Shown: positions 43,422 through 53,208, numbered from the stretch's first letter. The stretch is DNA of 64,000 bases from ZC4RG30 sp965652645 (GCA_965652645.1 CBFGXE010000001.1:133973-197972), one strand, 5' to 3'. Translations and numbers: made by a program. The notes: a model not told the origin generated them from the letters alone.

Positions 43422-44703
43422 AATAGGCGCCCGCGTCCATGACCGCCAGGACGTCGCCCGGCTCGATCGGTGGCAGGTCGCGATGGGCCGCCACGATGTC
43501 GGAAGGATGGCATAGCGGCCCGCACACGGTCTGGCGCAACCGCCTTCCGGCATCGAGGCGGGACGTGGCAAACAGCTGGTGGTATTCATAGGCCAGCGGC
43601 ATGGTGAGATTGCGGCCGCCGTCGGCAATGACGAAGCGGGCCCCGTCCTGCCCGGTTTTCACCGACAGCACGCCCAGCAGGAGGCATTGCGCACTGCTGC
43701 TCAGTGCCCGCCCGGGCTCAAGGATGATCTCCGGTGGTGCGGACATTCCCGAAGCCGCGTACTCCTCGGCCAGTGGAATGATGCCGGCCGCATAATCCTC
43801 CACCTGGGGCACGCCCTGCGGTTGGGGTGGGCGCACGGGCATGCCCTGGTCCAGGAAGCGCAGCTCCATGGATGACAACGGCCTCACGGTGGGCACTCCG
43901 AAGCCGCCACCCAGGTCGAAGTGGCGGATATCGGCAAGCCGTTCGCTGCGCAGCAGTGCGGCGAATGCGAAGGCTTCCCGGGCGGCCTGGAAATACAGCC
44001 CTGCATCCTTCACGTCGGTCCCCAGGTGCAGGTGGAGACCGCAGGGGTCCAGGTGGGAAGACCGGCGGATGCTGCGGAAAGCCTCCAGCGCGGCGCCATT
44101 GACGAGGCTGAAGCCGAACTGCCCGGACCAGCCCACCGAAGTCACGATGCGCACGCCGACCGCCTGCCGGCGCGAAAGCCGTGCCGCACAGGCCTCGATG
44201 AGCGCGATCTCGTGGGCGCCATCGATGTTGATGAGCTTGATGCCGCGCTCGACGGCCAGTTCAATGGCCGCCGGAGTCTTGGCAGGTCCGTTGAACACGA
44301 TACGGCCCGGCGGCACCCCCAGCTCCAGCGCCAGCCAGAGCTCGTAGTGGGAGATCACCTCCGCGTCGGCGCCGAATTCGTGCAGCGCGCGCAGCACACC
44401 GGGCAGCGGATTGGTCTTGTAGGAGTAGGCGACCGAGACGTGCGGATACCGTCTGGCGAACGCCGCGTGGAAGCGACGGTAGGTCTTCTCAAGCTGCGCC
44501 CGGCTTGCCACATGCAGTGGCGTGCCGTAGTCGCGGGCGAGATCCTGCAGGGGAAAACCATCCCAGGCGAGCTGCCCCGCGGCGTTCACGGACATGCCCC
44601 ACAGCTCCGGGCCCAGTGGGGCGGCCTCGCCGTCCCTCTGGTCCACCGCATGCAGTGCGCCGAGAATCAGCCGCCGGACCGCGGACATCAGTTGGGGCTC
44701 CAT
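43291..44703 (-). CDS. PLP-dependent amino-acid decarboxylase (diaminopimelate/ornithine decarboxylase fold III)
   Basis: The 470-residue enzyme has an alanine-racemase-type barrel with the PLP lysine in AYSYKTNPLPGV (Lys96), then FNGPAKTPAAIELAVERG, GLHLHLGTD and HFDLGGGFGVP. The C-terminal substrate region is CGPLCHPSDIVA, EPGDVLAVMDAGAYF and NQTSFSNPRPA. This is the type III family of DAP, ornithine and BtrK-like decarboxylases. TIGR03099-like members accompany exosortase loci. It starts at 44703, or at ATG 44688, which is coupled (TGATG) to the 581-residue gene. It overlaps the ATP-grasp gene by 131 bases tail-to-tail. Confidence 0.85.
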   Translation of the reverse strand: MEPQLMSAVRRLILGALHAVDQRDGEAAPLGPELWGMSVNAAGQLAWDGFPLQDLARDYGTPLHVASRAQLEKTYRRFHAAFARRYPHVSVAYSYKTNPLPGVLRALHEFGADAEVISHYELWLALELGVPPGRIVFNGPAKTPAAIELAVERGIKLINIDGAHEIALIEACAARLSRRQAVGVRIVTSVGWSGQFGFSLVNGAALEAFRSIRRSSHLDPCGLHLHLGTDVKDAGLYFQAAREAFAFAALLRSERLADIRHFDLGGGFGVPTVRPLSSMELRFLDQGMPVRPPQPQGVPQVEDYAAGIIPLAEEYAASGMSAPPEIILEPGRALSSSAQCLLLGVLSVKTGQDGARFVIADGGRNLTMPLAYEYHQLFATSRLDAGRRLRQTVCGPLCHPSDIVAAHRDLPPIEPGDVLAVMDAGAYFIPNQTSFSNPRPAAAMIANGAVSLIRQRESFQDLLRFDAACF

Positions 44704-46433
44704 GCAGGCCGCCTCACCCTGAAATCAAGCACGCGCAGCTTTTCAACCGCTCCAATGGTGTGCAGGCAGCGCATGCCCGCCTTGCCGTCCGGCTCGATCC
44801 TGCCCACCGGCGTTTCCTGGTAGTTCCCGCGGTCGAGCACGTCAACGCGGTTGATGGAAACGGCGCTGCCGTACGAGGTCGAGCAGTCCTGGCTCGGGCG
44901 ATAGAGAACGCCATCGCGCCGGAACAAGGGGCCCGCGCCGCGCGCATGGCGGGCATCGGACACGACGGGATTGGCGGCATGTGGCTGCCACGGGCCAAGC
45001 GGCGAATCGCTCCAGAAGACGTGCATTTCCTCGCTGGGGTCCGCGCCAGGTTCCGCGACGCTCACGAACATCCACCAGTCCAGGCCTTCCCGGTGCAGGG
45101 TGGCATCGAAGGCGCGGATGCCTTCCAGCAGCACCCGGTCGAGCGTCCAGCGGTGCGGAAACTGCTCGCAGCGATACAGCTCCACCGTGTGGTTGTCGGC
45201 GGTCTCGGGCAGCATGTAGAGGTCGCCCTTCCAGGAGAAGACGAAGGGATATGACAGGTGGTAGGGCCTCTGCAGCACCACGACCGGCGGGCCACTGCGG
45301 CCATCGGTGAATATCTCGATTGCAGAAATGTGCGCCCTGCCCGTCCTGTAGGGCAGTTCCTCGAAGAAGATGAATTTCCGGCCTGCGTGGCGCACGATGA
45401 AGGGATCGGCCCAGTCGCGGTCCCTGGGCGGCACCAGCACCTGCAGCCTGGGCGAGGTGCACACGGCGTCCGCTTCTTCGTCGGCAAAGTAGTAGCCGAT
45501 GCGCCATTGCTCACGCCAGGCCAGCGCAATCCAGCGGTTGAACAGCACCTCCGCCGTAAGGCGCCAGGACAGTCGGGTCACCGAGGAAAGCGTCGGCCGG
45601 GCCGTGGCCAGCGTCGAAAGCACGGGTTCCGCCGCCTGCGGCGGCATGCCCTCCGCGGCGCCCGGAGTCATCGAACGCAGCAGCCGGCCAAAGAAGGCCA
45701 CACCCTTGCGCAATGCCACCAGCCGGTTGCGCCGGGCGGAATTCTTGATGGTGGCGCCGCAGGCCTGGTACACCACATTGCAACCCGGCTGCGTATAGTC
45801 CACCACCTGGGTGAACGTGAGGTCCGCGCGTGAACTCACTTCCGACGCCCCGGCCCAGGTGCTGCCGGCCGGCACGCGTGCACCGATCTCCAGGCCCCAT
45901 ACTCCCAGGCGACTGATGTAGGGCAGCGGCGAATCAGGTGCGCTTGCGCACAGCCACAGCCACACGTCGGCGCCCGCCTCGCGCAAGGCCTCCACACTGC
46001 TGCCGTTCAAGTGCCAGCGGTCACCGTCGCGGTCCACCCTCACATGCAGCAGTGGCAGCGCCCCCAGTGCGGAGACTGCATCGACGGGCGCAAACAGCTG
46101 GTCGTTCTCGCACCTGAGCCCCTTGTCCAGGCGGTCCACCATGCGGTGCAACCGGGCAGCGATTCCCGTGCGAAGCTCCATCCCCACGATCGCCACGCTG
46201 ACGGGTTGCACCCAGGGGACTTGCAGCGCCTGGCGGATCGCCTCCAGGACCCAGCCCTCCTGGACTCCTTCGTCGAGCACCACGCCCAACCTGATCAGTT
46301 CCTGCTGCAATCCTCCCTGCGCCAGCTCCGGATCCCGGCGGGACACTGGGCTCCCGCGCGGAGACACCGATTCAAGTCGCGACACAAGCATGCGGCGAGC
46401 GTGGCAGCGGTTTTCGTCTGTCGCATGCGACAT
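44688..46433 (-). CDS. Protein with GINT1-like five-bladed propeller domain and formyltransferase-like N-terminus
   Basis: The C-terminal 270 residues of this 581-residue protein match the domain seen at the N-terminus of plant glucosamine inositolphosphorylceramide transferases and in bacterial formyltransferase-like proteins. Visible elements are RDWADPFIVRHAGRKFIFFEE, LQRPYHLSYPFVFSWKGDLY, MLPETADNHTVELYRC and FDATLHREGLDWWMFV. The N-terminal 250 residues (RLGVVLDEGVQEGW..., VDRDGDRWHLNGSSVEALREAGADVWL) look like a degenerate formyltransferase fold. The role may be sugar modification of the polymer; the exact reaction is not known. The start 46433 lacks a strong ribosome binding site (alternative 46391). 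Confidence 0.65.
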   Translation of the reverse strand: MSHATDENRCHARRMLVSRLESVSPRGSPVSRRDPELAQGGLQQELIRLGVVLDEGVQEGWVLEAIRQALQVPWVQPVSVAIVGMELRTGIAARLHRMVDRLDKGLRCENDQLFAPVDAVSALGALPLLHVRVDRDGDRWHLNGSSVEALREAGADVWLWLCASAPDSPLPYISRLGVWGLEIGARVPAGSTWAGASEVSSRADLTFTQVVDYTQPGCNVVYQACGATIKNSARRNRLVALRKGVAFFGRLLRSMTPGAAEGMPPQAAEPVLSTLATARPTLSSVTRLSWRLTAEVLFNRWIALAWREQWRIGYYFADEEADAVCTSPRLQVLVPPRDRDWADPFIVRHAGRKFIFFEELPYRTGRAHISAIEIFTDGRSGPPVVVLQRPYHLSYPFVFSWKGDLYMLPETADNHTVELYRCEQFPHRWTLDRVLLEGIRAFDATLHREGLDWWMFVSVAEPGADPSEEMHVFWSDSPLGPWQPHAANPVVSDARHARGAGPLFRRDGVLYRPSQDCSTSYGSAVSINRVDVLDRGNYQETPVGRIEPDGKAGMRCLHTIGAVEKLRVLDFRVRRPAWSPN

Positions 46434-46555
46434 GGCCGTGCGCCAAGGGGACTATTGCACCAAGGGTGCCGATCGGACCATCCACCGCCGTACCCGGGTG
46501 CAACCCGACCGCGCGACCATCGGGAACGCGGATCGAAACGGCAGGGGCGCCGGCC

Positions 46556-47566
46556 ATGGCGGAAGGGCGGAAACAGTGGGATTCGACTTTCGACCTGATC
46601 AAGGGCGCGCTGGTGCTGTGGATGATCGTCCGTCACACCGTGATCATCGCCTCCACCGCCGAGGCCAGCTACTTCGTGCGCTACATCAACTTCCTCAGTG
46701 GATCCTTCATCTTCGTGATGGGCTACATGGTCGGGCGCTTTGCCCAGCGCAAGTTCGAGGCAGATCCGGTGGCATCCTCGTGGCGCCTCGCCTCCAGGGG
46801 CGTAAAGATCCTGCTGATCTACCTGGCCCTGAACGTCCTTATCCAGGCAAGCGGGTTCGGCAATGCCGGCAAGCAGCGGCCAGGCATCGAAGCCCTGGTG
46901 CTGCAGCTCGGGGACTTCTTCACCGGCGATCCGCAGCTCGTGTCCTTCCTGATCCTGCTGCCCATCGGATATGTGCTGCTGCTGGCGCCTTTGCTGCTGA
47001 AGATCGCTGCCGGCGGACGACGGTGGGCGGCAATGACGGTGCTCCTGGCCTGCCTTGTGGCCGGGATCCTGCCGTGGGTCCCGCAGGACTCCCTGGTGGT
47101 GAAGTTCATGCTCACCGGCCTTGTGGCGGTACCCCTGGGCCAGCTGGCAGCGCCGGTGCAGCTGCGGTCTGGGGCGGCGGCGCGCTGGCTGCTGACTCTG
47201 GCCGTGCTGGCGGCCGGCATCTGGATCGCAGGTCCCATGGGGGTGGACATCACTGCCTATGCCGTCGGCGTCGGGCTGGTGCTGCTGGCCCTCTACTGGG
47301 CCGCGCGCGCCATGGATCCGGCCAGCCAGGCAGCCGGCTGGCTGGCACTGCTTGGCCGCTACTCGCTGGTGGGCTACATCACGCAGATCGTGCTGATCCA
47401 GCTGTTGCTGCGGGCCCTGGGGGGCGAGCGGCTTCCCATCGGTGCCGAACTGGCGGCAGTTGGCATTGCCACCCTGGTCACCGTGGCCACAGCCTGCAGG
47501 CTGCTCGAATGGCTGCGTTCCAGGTCGCGGGGCGTGGATGGTGCCTACCGCCTTGTCTTCTCCTGA
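46556..47566 (+). CDS. Acyltransferase-3-like multi-span membrane protein
   Basis: The 336-residue protein begins MAEGRKQWDSTFDLIKGALV and has about ten hydrophobic spans. A conserved-looking R-H pair lies in the first (VLWMIVRHTVIIAS), then FLSGSFIFVMGYMVGRF, similar to membrane O-acyltransferases that decorate polysaccharides. It would acylate the repeat unit at the inner membrane. The start was taken at 46556, because the preceding 30 codons (MPIGPSTAVPGCNP...) look non-coding. It is divergent from the 581-residue gene across 122 bases. Confidence 0.72.
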   Translation: MAEGRKQWDSTFDLIKGALVLWMIVRHTVIIASTAEASYFVRYINFLSGSFIFVMGYMVGRFAQRKFEADPVASSWRLASRGVKILLIYLALNVLIQASGFGNAGKQRPGIEALVLQLGDFFTGDPQLVSFLILLPIGYVLLLAPLLLKIAAGGRRWAAMTVLLACLVAGILPWVPQDSLVVKFMLTGLVAVPLGQLAAPVQLRSGAAARWLLTLAVLAAGIWIAGPMGVDITAYAVGVGLVLLALYWAARAMDPASQAAGWLALLGRYSLVGYITQIVLIQLLLRALGGERLPIGAELAAVGIATLVTVATACRLLEWLRSRSRGVDGAYRLVFS

Positions 47567-47735
47567 TGGCCCGGCATCCGTCGCCAGCAGCGGCAATGAT
47601 CCATGCGGACCATGGCGCGGGCGCCGGCGATGACGACCACCCGCATCCCGGGCAATTAGATTTGCCGCAGGACACACATGTGCCACATGGCGAGGCATCA
47701 ATGAAGCATGAAGGCCGACTGGAGCCGCAACGGCA

Positions 47736-48944
47736 GTGAAGATCGCGCTGCTGGGATTGCACTTCGCCGAGTACGCGAGCCGGCTTGCAATGGCATTGGC
47801 TGCCAGGCATGACGTCCTGCTCATCCTGCGGGCCGACAATGCCCGCAGCGAACTGACGCCCGACCTGCGCAAGCGGCTTGAGGCGTCCGTCAAGGTGCGA
47901 TACCTGGAGGGTCGCCGCTGGCGGGACCCGCGCGTGCTCGGGGCCAGCTTGCTGCTCAACCGCATGGTCCGCCGGTTCAGGCCCGACGTGGTGCACGTGC
48001 AGGAAGTCCATCCGCTGCTGGTTGGCTATACGGTGGTCTCCTTCCGCAAGGCCCTCCCGGTGGTGATCACAGTGCATGACCCGGTGAGCCACTCGGGAGG
48101 TCCACCCAAGGATGCGTTGCTGTGGAAGAGCCTGATGTGGGTACGGCGACGCGCCAACCGGTTGCTGGTCCACGGACCGCAGATGCGCAATGAAATGGAG
48201 AAGCTGGACAGCGGGCTGACGGGACGCGTGGACGTCGTTCCCCACGGCATCCTGGCCGAGCCGGCGGATCCCGAGGCACCCCACCCCTGCGAGCCGGAGA
48301 CCTTCCTTTTCTTCGGCCGCATGGAACCCTACAAGGGCCTGCGGTACCTGCTGGATGCCTGCGACATCCTGCGCTCCCGCGGTCGCCATTTCAGGCTGGT
48401 CATCGCCGGCACGGGACCGGACCTCCAGGTGCACGCCGGCCGCATCGCGACGTCCCCGCACATCGAACTGGTCAACAAGTACATCCCGGCCGGCGAAGTC
48501 GGCGCGCTGTTCCGTCGTGCGTCGACGGTGGTCCTGCCCTACACCGACGCCACCCAGAGCGGCGTCGCGGCCATCGCACTGGCCAATTCACGCCCGGTGA
48601 TCGCCACGGCAACCGGCGATCTCACGGAGATCGTTGTCCACGGCCGCAGCGGCCTGATCGTCCCCCCCTGCAATGCACAGGGGCTGGCCGATGCCATGGA
48701 GCAGCTCCTGGTAGACCGTCCCCTGCGCGACTCGCTCGCGGCAGGCGCCGGCAGACAGGCGCGGGACAGATTGAGCTGGTCGCGCGTGGCGGACCTGACG
48801 GTCGAAACCTATGTGCGCGCGGGCGCTCCGTCAGCCACGGCCAGCCGGCCGGTGGCAGCGCCGACTTTCCTGCCCTCCTCTGAACGCCGGTCAGATGCCA
48901 CAGCCGACCTGGCCCTGCACAGGCGGCGAACCGGGAACGATTGA
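47736..48944 (+). CDS. Glycosyltransferase family 4 protein with altered donor motif
   Basis: The 402-residue GT-B protein starts at GTG 47736 (KIALLGLHFAEYASRLAMAL). It has VDVVPHGILAEP, FLFFGRMEPYKGLRYLLDAC and the donor region PYTDATQSGVAAIALANSRPVIATATGDLTEIV. The usual first Glu of the E-x7-E motif is Gln or absent, which occurs in a subset of GT4 enzymes. The C-terminal 45 residues are low-complexity. A 169-base gap before it holds no other gene that I see. Confidence 0.85.
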   Translation: MKIALLGLHFAEYASRLAMALAARHDVLLILRADNARSELTPDLRKRLEASVKVRYLEGRRWRDPRVLGASLLLNRMVRRFRPDVVHVQEVHPLLVGYTVVSFRKALPVVITVHDPVSHSGGPPKDALLWKSLMWVRRRANRLLVHGPQMRNEMEKLDSGLTGRVDVVPHGILAEPADPEAPHPCEPETFLFFGRMEPYKGLRYLLDACDILRSRGRHFRLVIAGTGPDLQVHAGRIATSPHIELVNKYIPAGEVGALFRRASTVVLPYTDATQSGVAAIALANSRPVIATATGDLTEIVVHGRSGLIVPPCNAQGLADAMEQLLVDRPLRDSLAAGAGRQARDRLSWSRVADLTVETYVRAGAPSATASRPVAAPTFLPSSERRSDATADLALHRRRTGND

Positions 48945-48948
48945 TCAG

Positions 48949-48966
48949 CCGGCCGGCGCCGGCCGG
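48949..48966. repeat. 18-bp perfect palindrome between convergent genes
   Basis: The sequence ccggccggcgccggccgg is its own reverse complement. It lies in the 38-base gap between the ends of the glycosyltransferase and flippase genes. It would form a very stable hairpin in either transcript and may act as a bidirectional transcript end, but there is no T tract. Confidence 0.5.
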
Positions 48967-48982
48967 TGGCGCCGGTATCCCA

Positions 48983-50506
48983 TCAGGCAGGACGCCTTGC
49001 CCCTGACTTGCGGATGTACAACCAGCCCGCACCGGCGTAACACGCCACGAAGGCACCCACGCCGGCACAGGAGCTCCAGAACGGCCCCAGCGGCAGTCGC
49101 ACCGCGAGCAACTTGGCCAGGCAAGCCAGCCCCATCCCTGCAGCAGCGAACAGCAACAGCCGCACATCGAACGGAAACGCGCCGAGGGCCCGCCGCACAT
49201 ACAGCATCCGCGCTCCATTCACGAACGCAATTGCACAGAAGCTGGCAATTGCAGCGCCGAGCTGGCCGTGCGACGGCACCGCGATGGCACACAGCACCAC
49301 CGCCACCACCAGTCCACTGGCAAGGATGCGGAATTCCAGCACATGCCTGCCGGTCATCGAGAGCACCCACCCCATGGGCCCGAACAGCGCCAGCACGAAC
49401 TGCCCGCCTGCCAGCCAGGCCACCACGGCAGTGGAAATGGCGAACGATGGCCCGAACAGCTGTGCAAGCTGTGCGCCCCATAGCAGGAAGACGGCAAACA
49501 CGGGCAGCGTTCCCAGCGCAATCCACTGGAAGGTCTGCCTCGTCACGTGCAGCAGCCCCGCACTGTCACCGCGCATGTGGCGATCCGCCACCATGCCTCC
49601 CAGCCCCTGGCTGAACGCCGTCGCGAAAAATCCCGTCAGCAGGAACAACGTCTTGGCCAGCGAGTACTGCCCAAGCTGCTCCGCGGACACGTAGCGCCCC
49701 AGCGTCAGGATGTCCATGGCGGAGGTCAGCGTCGTCACCAGTATTGCGCCCGCCATCACGCCGGAGTAACCCAGCACGTGGCGCGCCTGCGTCCAGGATG
49801 GCGCCGGCTGCGGCGGCGCCACGAAGTCGCGCCGCGCGCGCAGCGCCAGCCATGCCGAGGCCAGGACCGCACCCAGCGTCGTGCCGAGGGCCACGGCCCA
49901 AAGGCGCCATCCGGCGAGGAACAGCACCACGATGATCAGCAGCCGCGCGGTGGGCATCAGCACGCATTCGGCCAGCACGGTGGGTGCCAGCTTCAGGCTG
50001 CCCCGGTAGGCGCCGCCGAGCGCAGTCAGGTCGGAGAAAAACGGCAGTCCGAGCGCCAGCACCAGCAGCAGTTGCGCGAACCCGGCATGAGGGTAGACAT
50101 TTTCCTCCAGCACCCGACCCAGCCCCAGCGCCACGGCGATCACCGGCAGCAACGCAAGGACGGACACCACCAGGCGCAGCTGCCGCAGCACCAGTACACG
50201 CGCAGCCTGGTCTGCCGCGGCGCGGCTTTCGCCGAAGTACCGCTGCAGTCCGCTGTCCAGCCCGGCGCGCGTGAGGATGGACGTGGTGTCGACCAGGTTG
50301 CGGGCCAGGTTGAAGACGCCGTAGTCGGCGGCACCGAGCACGCGGGCCACGATCACGCCAGTCAGGAACGTCGCGCATTGCTGGTAGATCGTTCCGGAAC
50401 CGGCGATGAACGCCCGGCCCAGCAGCGTGCGGGGCGCGGCGTCTCCGGCGTGATCCGTACCCTTCAGGAGCGGGCGGGCTGGATTGGCGGTAACGACGGT
50501 CGCCAT
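48983..50506 (-). CDS. Wzx-type oligosaccharide flippase
   Basis: The 507-residue protein of the MATE/MVF-like polysaccharide flippase family has about 14 hydrophobic spans, beginning GSGTIYQQCATFLTGVIVARVLGAADYGVFNLARNLVDTTSIL. It moves undecaprenyl-linked repeat units across the inner membrane. Its start overlaps the end of the ligase/polymerase gene by 43 bases, so they form one minus-strand unit with the methyltransferase upstream. The ribosome binding site is weak. Confidence 0.9.
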   Translation of the reverse strand: MATVVTANPARPLLKGTDHAGDAAPRTLLGRAFIAGSGTIYQQCATFLTGVIVARVLGAADYGVFNLARNLVDTTSILTRAGLDSGLQRYFGESRAAADQAARVLVLRQLRLVVSVLALLPVIAVALGLGRVLEENVYPHAGFAQLLLVLALGLPFFSDLTALGGAYRGSLKLAPTVLAECVLMPTARLLIIVVLFLAGWRLWAVALGTTLGAVLASAWLALRARRDFVAPPQPAPSWTQARHVLGYSGVMAGAILVTTLTSAMDILTLGRYVSAEQLGQYSLAKTLFLLTGFFATAFSQGLGGMVADRHMRGDSAGLLHVTRQTFQWIALGTLPVFAVFLLWGAQLAQLFGPSFAISTAVVAWLAGGQFVLALFGPMGWVLSMTGRHVLEFRILASGLVVAVVLCAIAVPSHGQLGAAIASFCAIAFVNGARMLYVRRALGAFPFDVRLLLFAAAGMGLACLAKLLAVRLPLGPFWSSCAGVGAFVACYAGAGWLYIRKSGARRPA

Positions 50507-51954
50507 ATGAACGCCAGGAGGATTGCGAACAGTGCGAGGAGCCGGGGGTCACTGACGGTGAACAGCGTCACGAAGGTACCGGCGAAGACTGCCAGGCTCG
50601 CCAGTGCGGCAATGACCTCCGACCGCGCACCAGGGTCTGCGGCGCCCACCAGCGTGCGCGTGGCACGCCGCAGGGTGGCTCCCATCAGCATGAGCGTTGC
50701 GAGCGACCCCAGGATGCCGGATTCATACAGGATCTTCAGGTAGCCGCTTTCTGGCTGGTCGGGTATGTAGCTCATGCCGGTGGACTCATACAGGCCGAAG
50801 TAGTCAGTAGTACCCGGCCGCGTATCGATCAGGTATTGCGCGAAACCTTCCATGCCGATGCCGGTCACCGGCTGCCCGGCGAACATTTCCCAGGTGTTGA
50901 TCCAGATCGCGATACGCGCCTGCATTTCATCCTGCGAGGCCACCACGCGGTCGGCCAGCGAGGCGGGCAGCAGCCCCAGCCAGAATTCCGGCGCAACGAT
51001 GACTCCCACTACCATCAGCAGCAGGCCGGCGATTCCGCCGATCTTCAGGAACAGCGGCCAGCGATTCATGGCCACCAGCGACACCACGCCGACCAGCAGG
51101 AAGGTGAGGATGGCGGCGCGGGATACCGTCAGGAACAGCGCCGTGAGGGCAATGGCGATGGTCGCCCACAGCAGCAGCCGCATCCGTGGCCCCTGGAAGC
51201 GTCCACGGATGCCCAGCACCAGCAGGAACATCAGCACTGACGCCAGGAAAGCCCCTGCCCTTTGCGGGTCCTGGAAGAACCCTCCGGCGCGCCAGATGTA
51301 CCGGCCCGCAGTGAATGTCAGCTGGTTGGGATTGTTGCCACGCAGGCTCAGGTTGACATGCAGGAGGTGGTCGATGAACAGGCCAACGGACACTATGAAT
51401 GCCGTCATGCACAGCAGGCCGACCAGGCGTTCCGGCCCGCCCGGCCGCCGCAGTTCCTGCAGCGCGAACCAGAAGAACACATAGGCGGCGAAGACCAGCA
51501 GCAGGCCGCGCGCGGCATCCAGGGGATGGCGGGCGAACACGACACAGGGAATCAGCAGCAGCCATATCCAGGCCAGCGAGCGCGCCGGGAACAGCGGTGA
51601 AGTGGCGTCCTGGACGAATGCCTTGTGCAGCAGCAGTCCGACGGTCAGCAGCAGCGTTGCCACGTCGAACACCGTCAGGCCGAAGCGTCCGGGCGGCACC
51701 AGCATGCTCACGAACGGCAGCACCGCCACCAGGACCAGGAATGCGACGCGCAGCGGCTGGGGCCGCGTGAGGGCAAACCCCGCACCCAGGGCCAGAATGC
51801 CGGGCACGGCCACCAGGTAAAGAGCGCGGGTCCCGGCCATCGACCCCGCCACTGCCGTCACGGAACCGGCCACCAGTGCCACGGCCACGGCCGCGGCCAG
51901 CAGCAGCATCGAACCGTTGCGTGAATGCTGCTCGTACACATCACGGGCTCGCAT
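50464..51954 (-). CDS. O-antigen ligase / Wzy-type polymerase family protein
   Basis: The 496-residue protein has about 11-12 spans. A large periplasmic loop (about 350-420) carries IWINTWEMFAGQPVTGIGMEGFAQYLIDTR and YIPDQPESGYLKILYESGILG, as in WaaL/Wzy proteins. It polymerises or ligates the repeat units in the periplasm; the two activities cannot be separated by sequence. The start 51954 is behind GGAGGCAGGG; upstream frame sequence is not membrane-like. Confidence 0.87.
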   Translation of the reverse strand: MRARDVYEQHSRNGSMLLLAAAVAVALVAGSVTAVAGSMAGTRALYLVAVPGILALGAGFALTRPQPLRVAFLVLVAVLPFVSMLVPPGRFGLTVFDVATLLLTVGLLLHKAFVQDATSPLFPARSLAWIWLLLIPCVVFARHPLDAARGLLLVFAAYVFFWFALQELRRPGGPERLVGLLCMTAFIVSVGLFIDHLLHVNLSLRGNNPNQLTFTAGRYIWRAGGFFQDPQRAGAFLASVLMFLLVLGIRGRFQGPRMRLLLWATIAIALTALFLTVSRAAILTFLLVGVVSLVAMNRWPLFLKIGGIAGLLLMVVGVIVAPEFWLGLLPASLADRVVASQDEMQARIAIWINTWEMFAGQPVTGIGMEGFAQYLIDTRPGTTDYFGLYESTGMSYIPDQPESGYLKILYESGILGSLATLMLMGATLRRATRTLVGAADPGARSEVIAALASLAVFAGTFVTLFTVSDPRLLALFAILLAFIWRPSLPPIQPARS

Positions 51955-52070
51955 GCGCCCTGCCTCCGGTAGTTGCCGACAGGGCCATGGTCGGATGCCC
52001 AGGGCGCCGTTGCGGCATTGCCCGGACCCGCCAGCCATGGTCCATTCGGCTCACGGAGCCGGATTGCAGG

Positions 52071-53036
52071 TCAGGACCTGCTGCCACCCAGGCCCACTGC
52101 CGATCCCTGCTCCTCTTCAAGCAGCCTGTCCAGCAGCTGCTTGCGGCACCTGGTCGTCTCGAGGCCCGCGGACATGAATTCCTCGCGCAGGAAGTCTGCG
52201 GGCCGGATCTGCCGGCGTTCGGCAGGTGGTGCGGCCACTGGCTGATGCGGCCCGATGCGTCCGCTGGCGTGAATGGAACCGATGGTGAAGCGGTTGCGCG
52301 TGAGCTGGTGCTGCAGCTTGGTGGCCTCGAACCTCCGCTCCACGCGTACCTCGGTGAACCAGCGGCGGAAGAGGCGCTGGTACGTCCAGTAGGTGTGATA
52401 GCGATGGTGGATGCCAAGGGCCAGTTCGGCGGGCCTTACACGGCTCAGCCGATACGACCGCAACAATGGGATGCTCATGTCGAATGGCTCCCATATGTAG
52501 ACCATGCCGCCAGGCTTCAGCACCCGTGACACTTCCCTCATCAGTCCATCAAGGTCATCCAGGTGATGCAACACCTCCTTGATGGTGACAAAGTCGACGC
52601 TGGCATCCTCAAGGGGCAGCTCGTAGATGTCTGCCACCCAAAGATCCATCGACGAGTGCCCATTCGCGGCAGGACCACGGATCTCCGCCTGGAACAACGT
52701 GGCGTTGTGGAGGATTGTCGCGCACAGCTCGACAGCGATCGAATGGTAGCCGCGGCGTGCCACGAGATAGGACAGGATGCCCTCCCCGGCGCCGATATCC
52801 AGGTGCACGCTGCCTTTCGGACATCCGAGCGTGCGGCTCCACTCGACCAGGTGGGGAGCGCTTGCGCCGAGGAATTCCATGTGGCTTTCGGTGTCGTTGT
52901 GCTCGAAGTGCCACTTGTGCTCGTCGGCCATTGCCGCCGCAAGTTCCGGATAGATTGCGGCCGGCAGGTCAAAGAACGACATGCCCAGGTGTTCGATGGG
53001 CTCCCTGCGCAAGAGCGCCGCCGTCTTGGTCTCCAT
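52071..53036 (-). CDS. Class I SAM-dependent methyltransferase
   Basis: The 321-residue protein has the SAM-binding motif VHLDIGAGEGILSYLVARRG, acidic loop VADIYELPLEDASVDFVTIKEVLHHLDD and LKPGGMVYIWEPF. An N-terminal extension of about 75 residues and a C-terminal one of about 90 (VRVERRFEATKLQHQLTRNRF) frame the domain. The ATG 53036 has GGAGA upstream. Together with wzx and the ligase gene it suggests methylation of a sugar or lipid in the same pathway; the target is not known. Confidence 0.85.
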   Translation of the reverse strand: METKTAALLRREPIEHLGMSFFDLPAAIYPELAAAMADEHKWHFEHNDTESHMEFLGASAPHLVEWSRTLGCPKGSVHLDIGAGEGILSYLVARRGYHSIAVELCATILHNATLFQAEIRGPAANGHSSMDLWVADIYELPLEDASVDFVTIKEVLHHLDDLDGLMREVSRVLKPGGMVYIWEPFDMSIPLLRSYRLSRVRPAELALGIHHRYHTYWTYQRLFRRWFTEVRVERRFEATKLQHQLTRNRFTIGSIHASGRIGPHQPVAAPPAERRQIRPADFLREEFMSAGLETTRCRKQLLDRLLEEEQGSAVGLGGSRS

Positions 53037-53208
53037 GGATTCTCCAGGCTTCCCGTTGCGACAAGAACGTCTGTGCCAATCTACCCACCGGGAACAAGGC
53101 ATCCATCGACGGGAAGGCGTGGGAGCGTGGTCCATTCGACCCATGAATGCCGGGGACGGGACATGCCCGGACCGGCGACACCAGCCGGAGTGCGCCGGTG
53201 CGGCAGGC

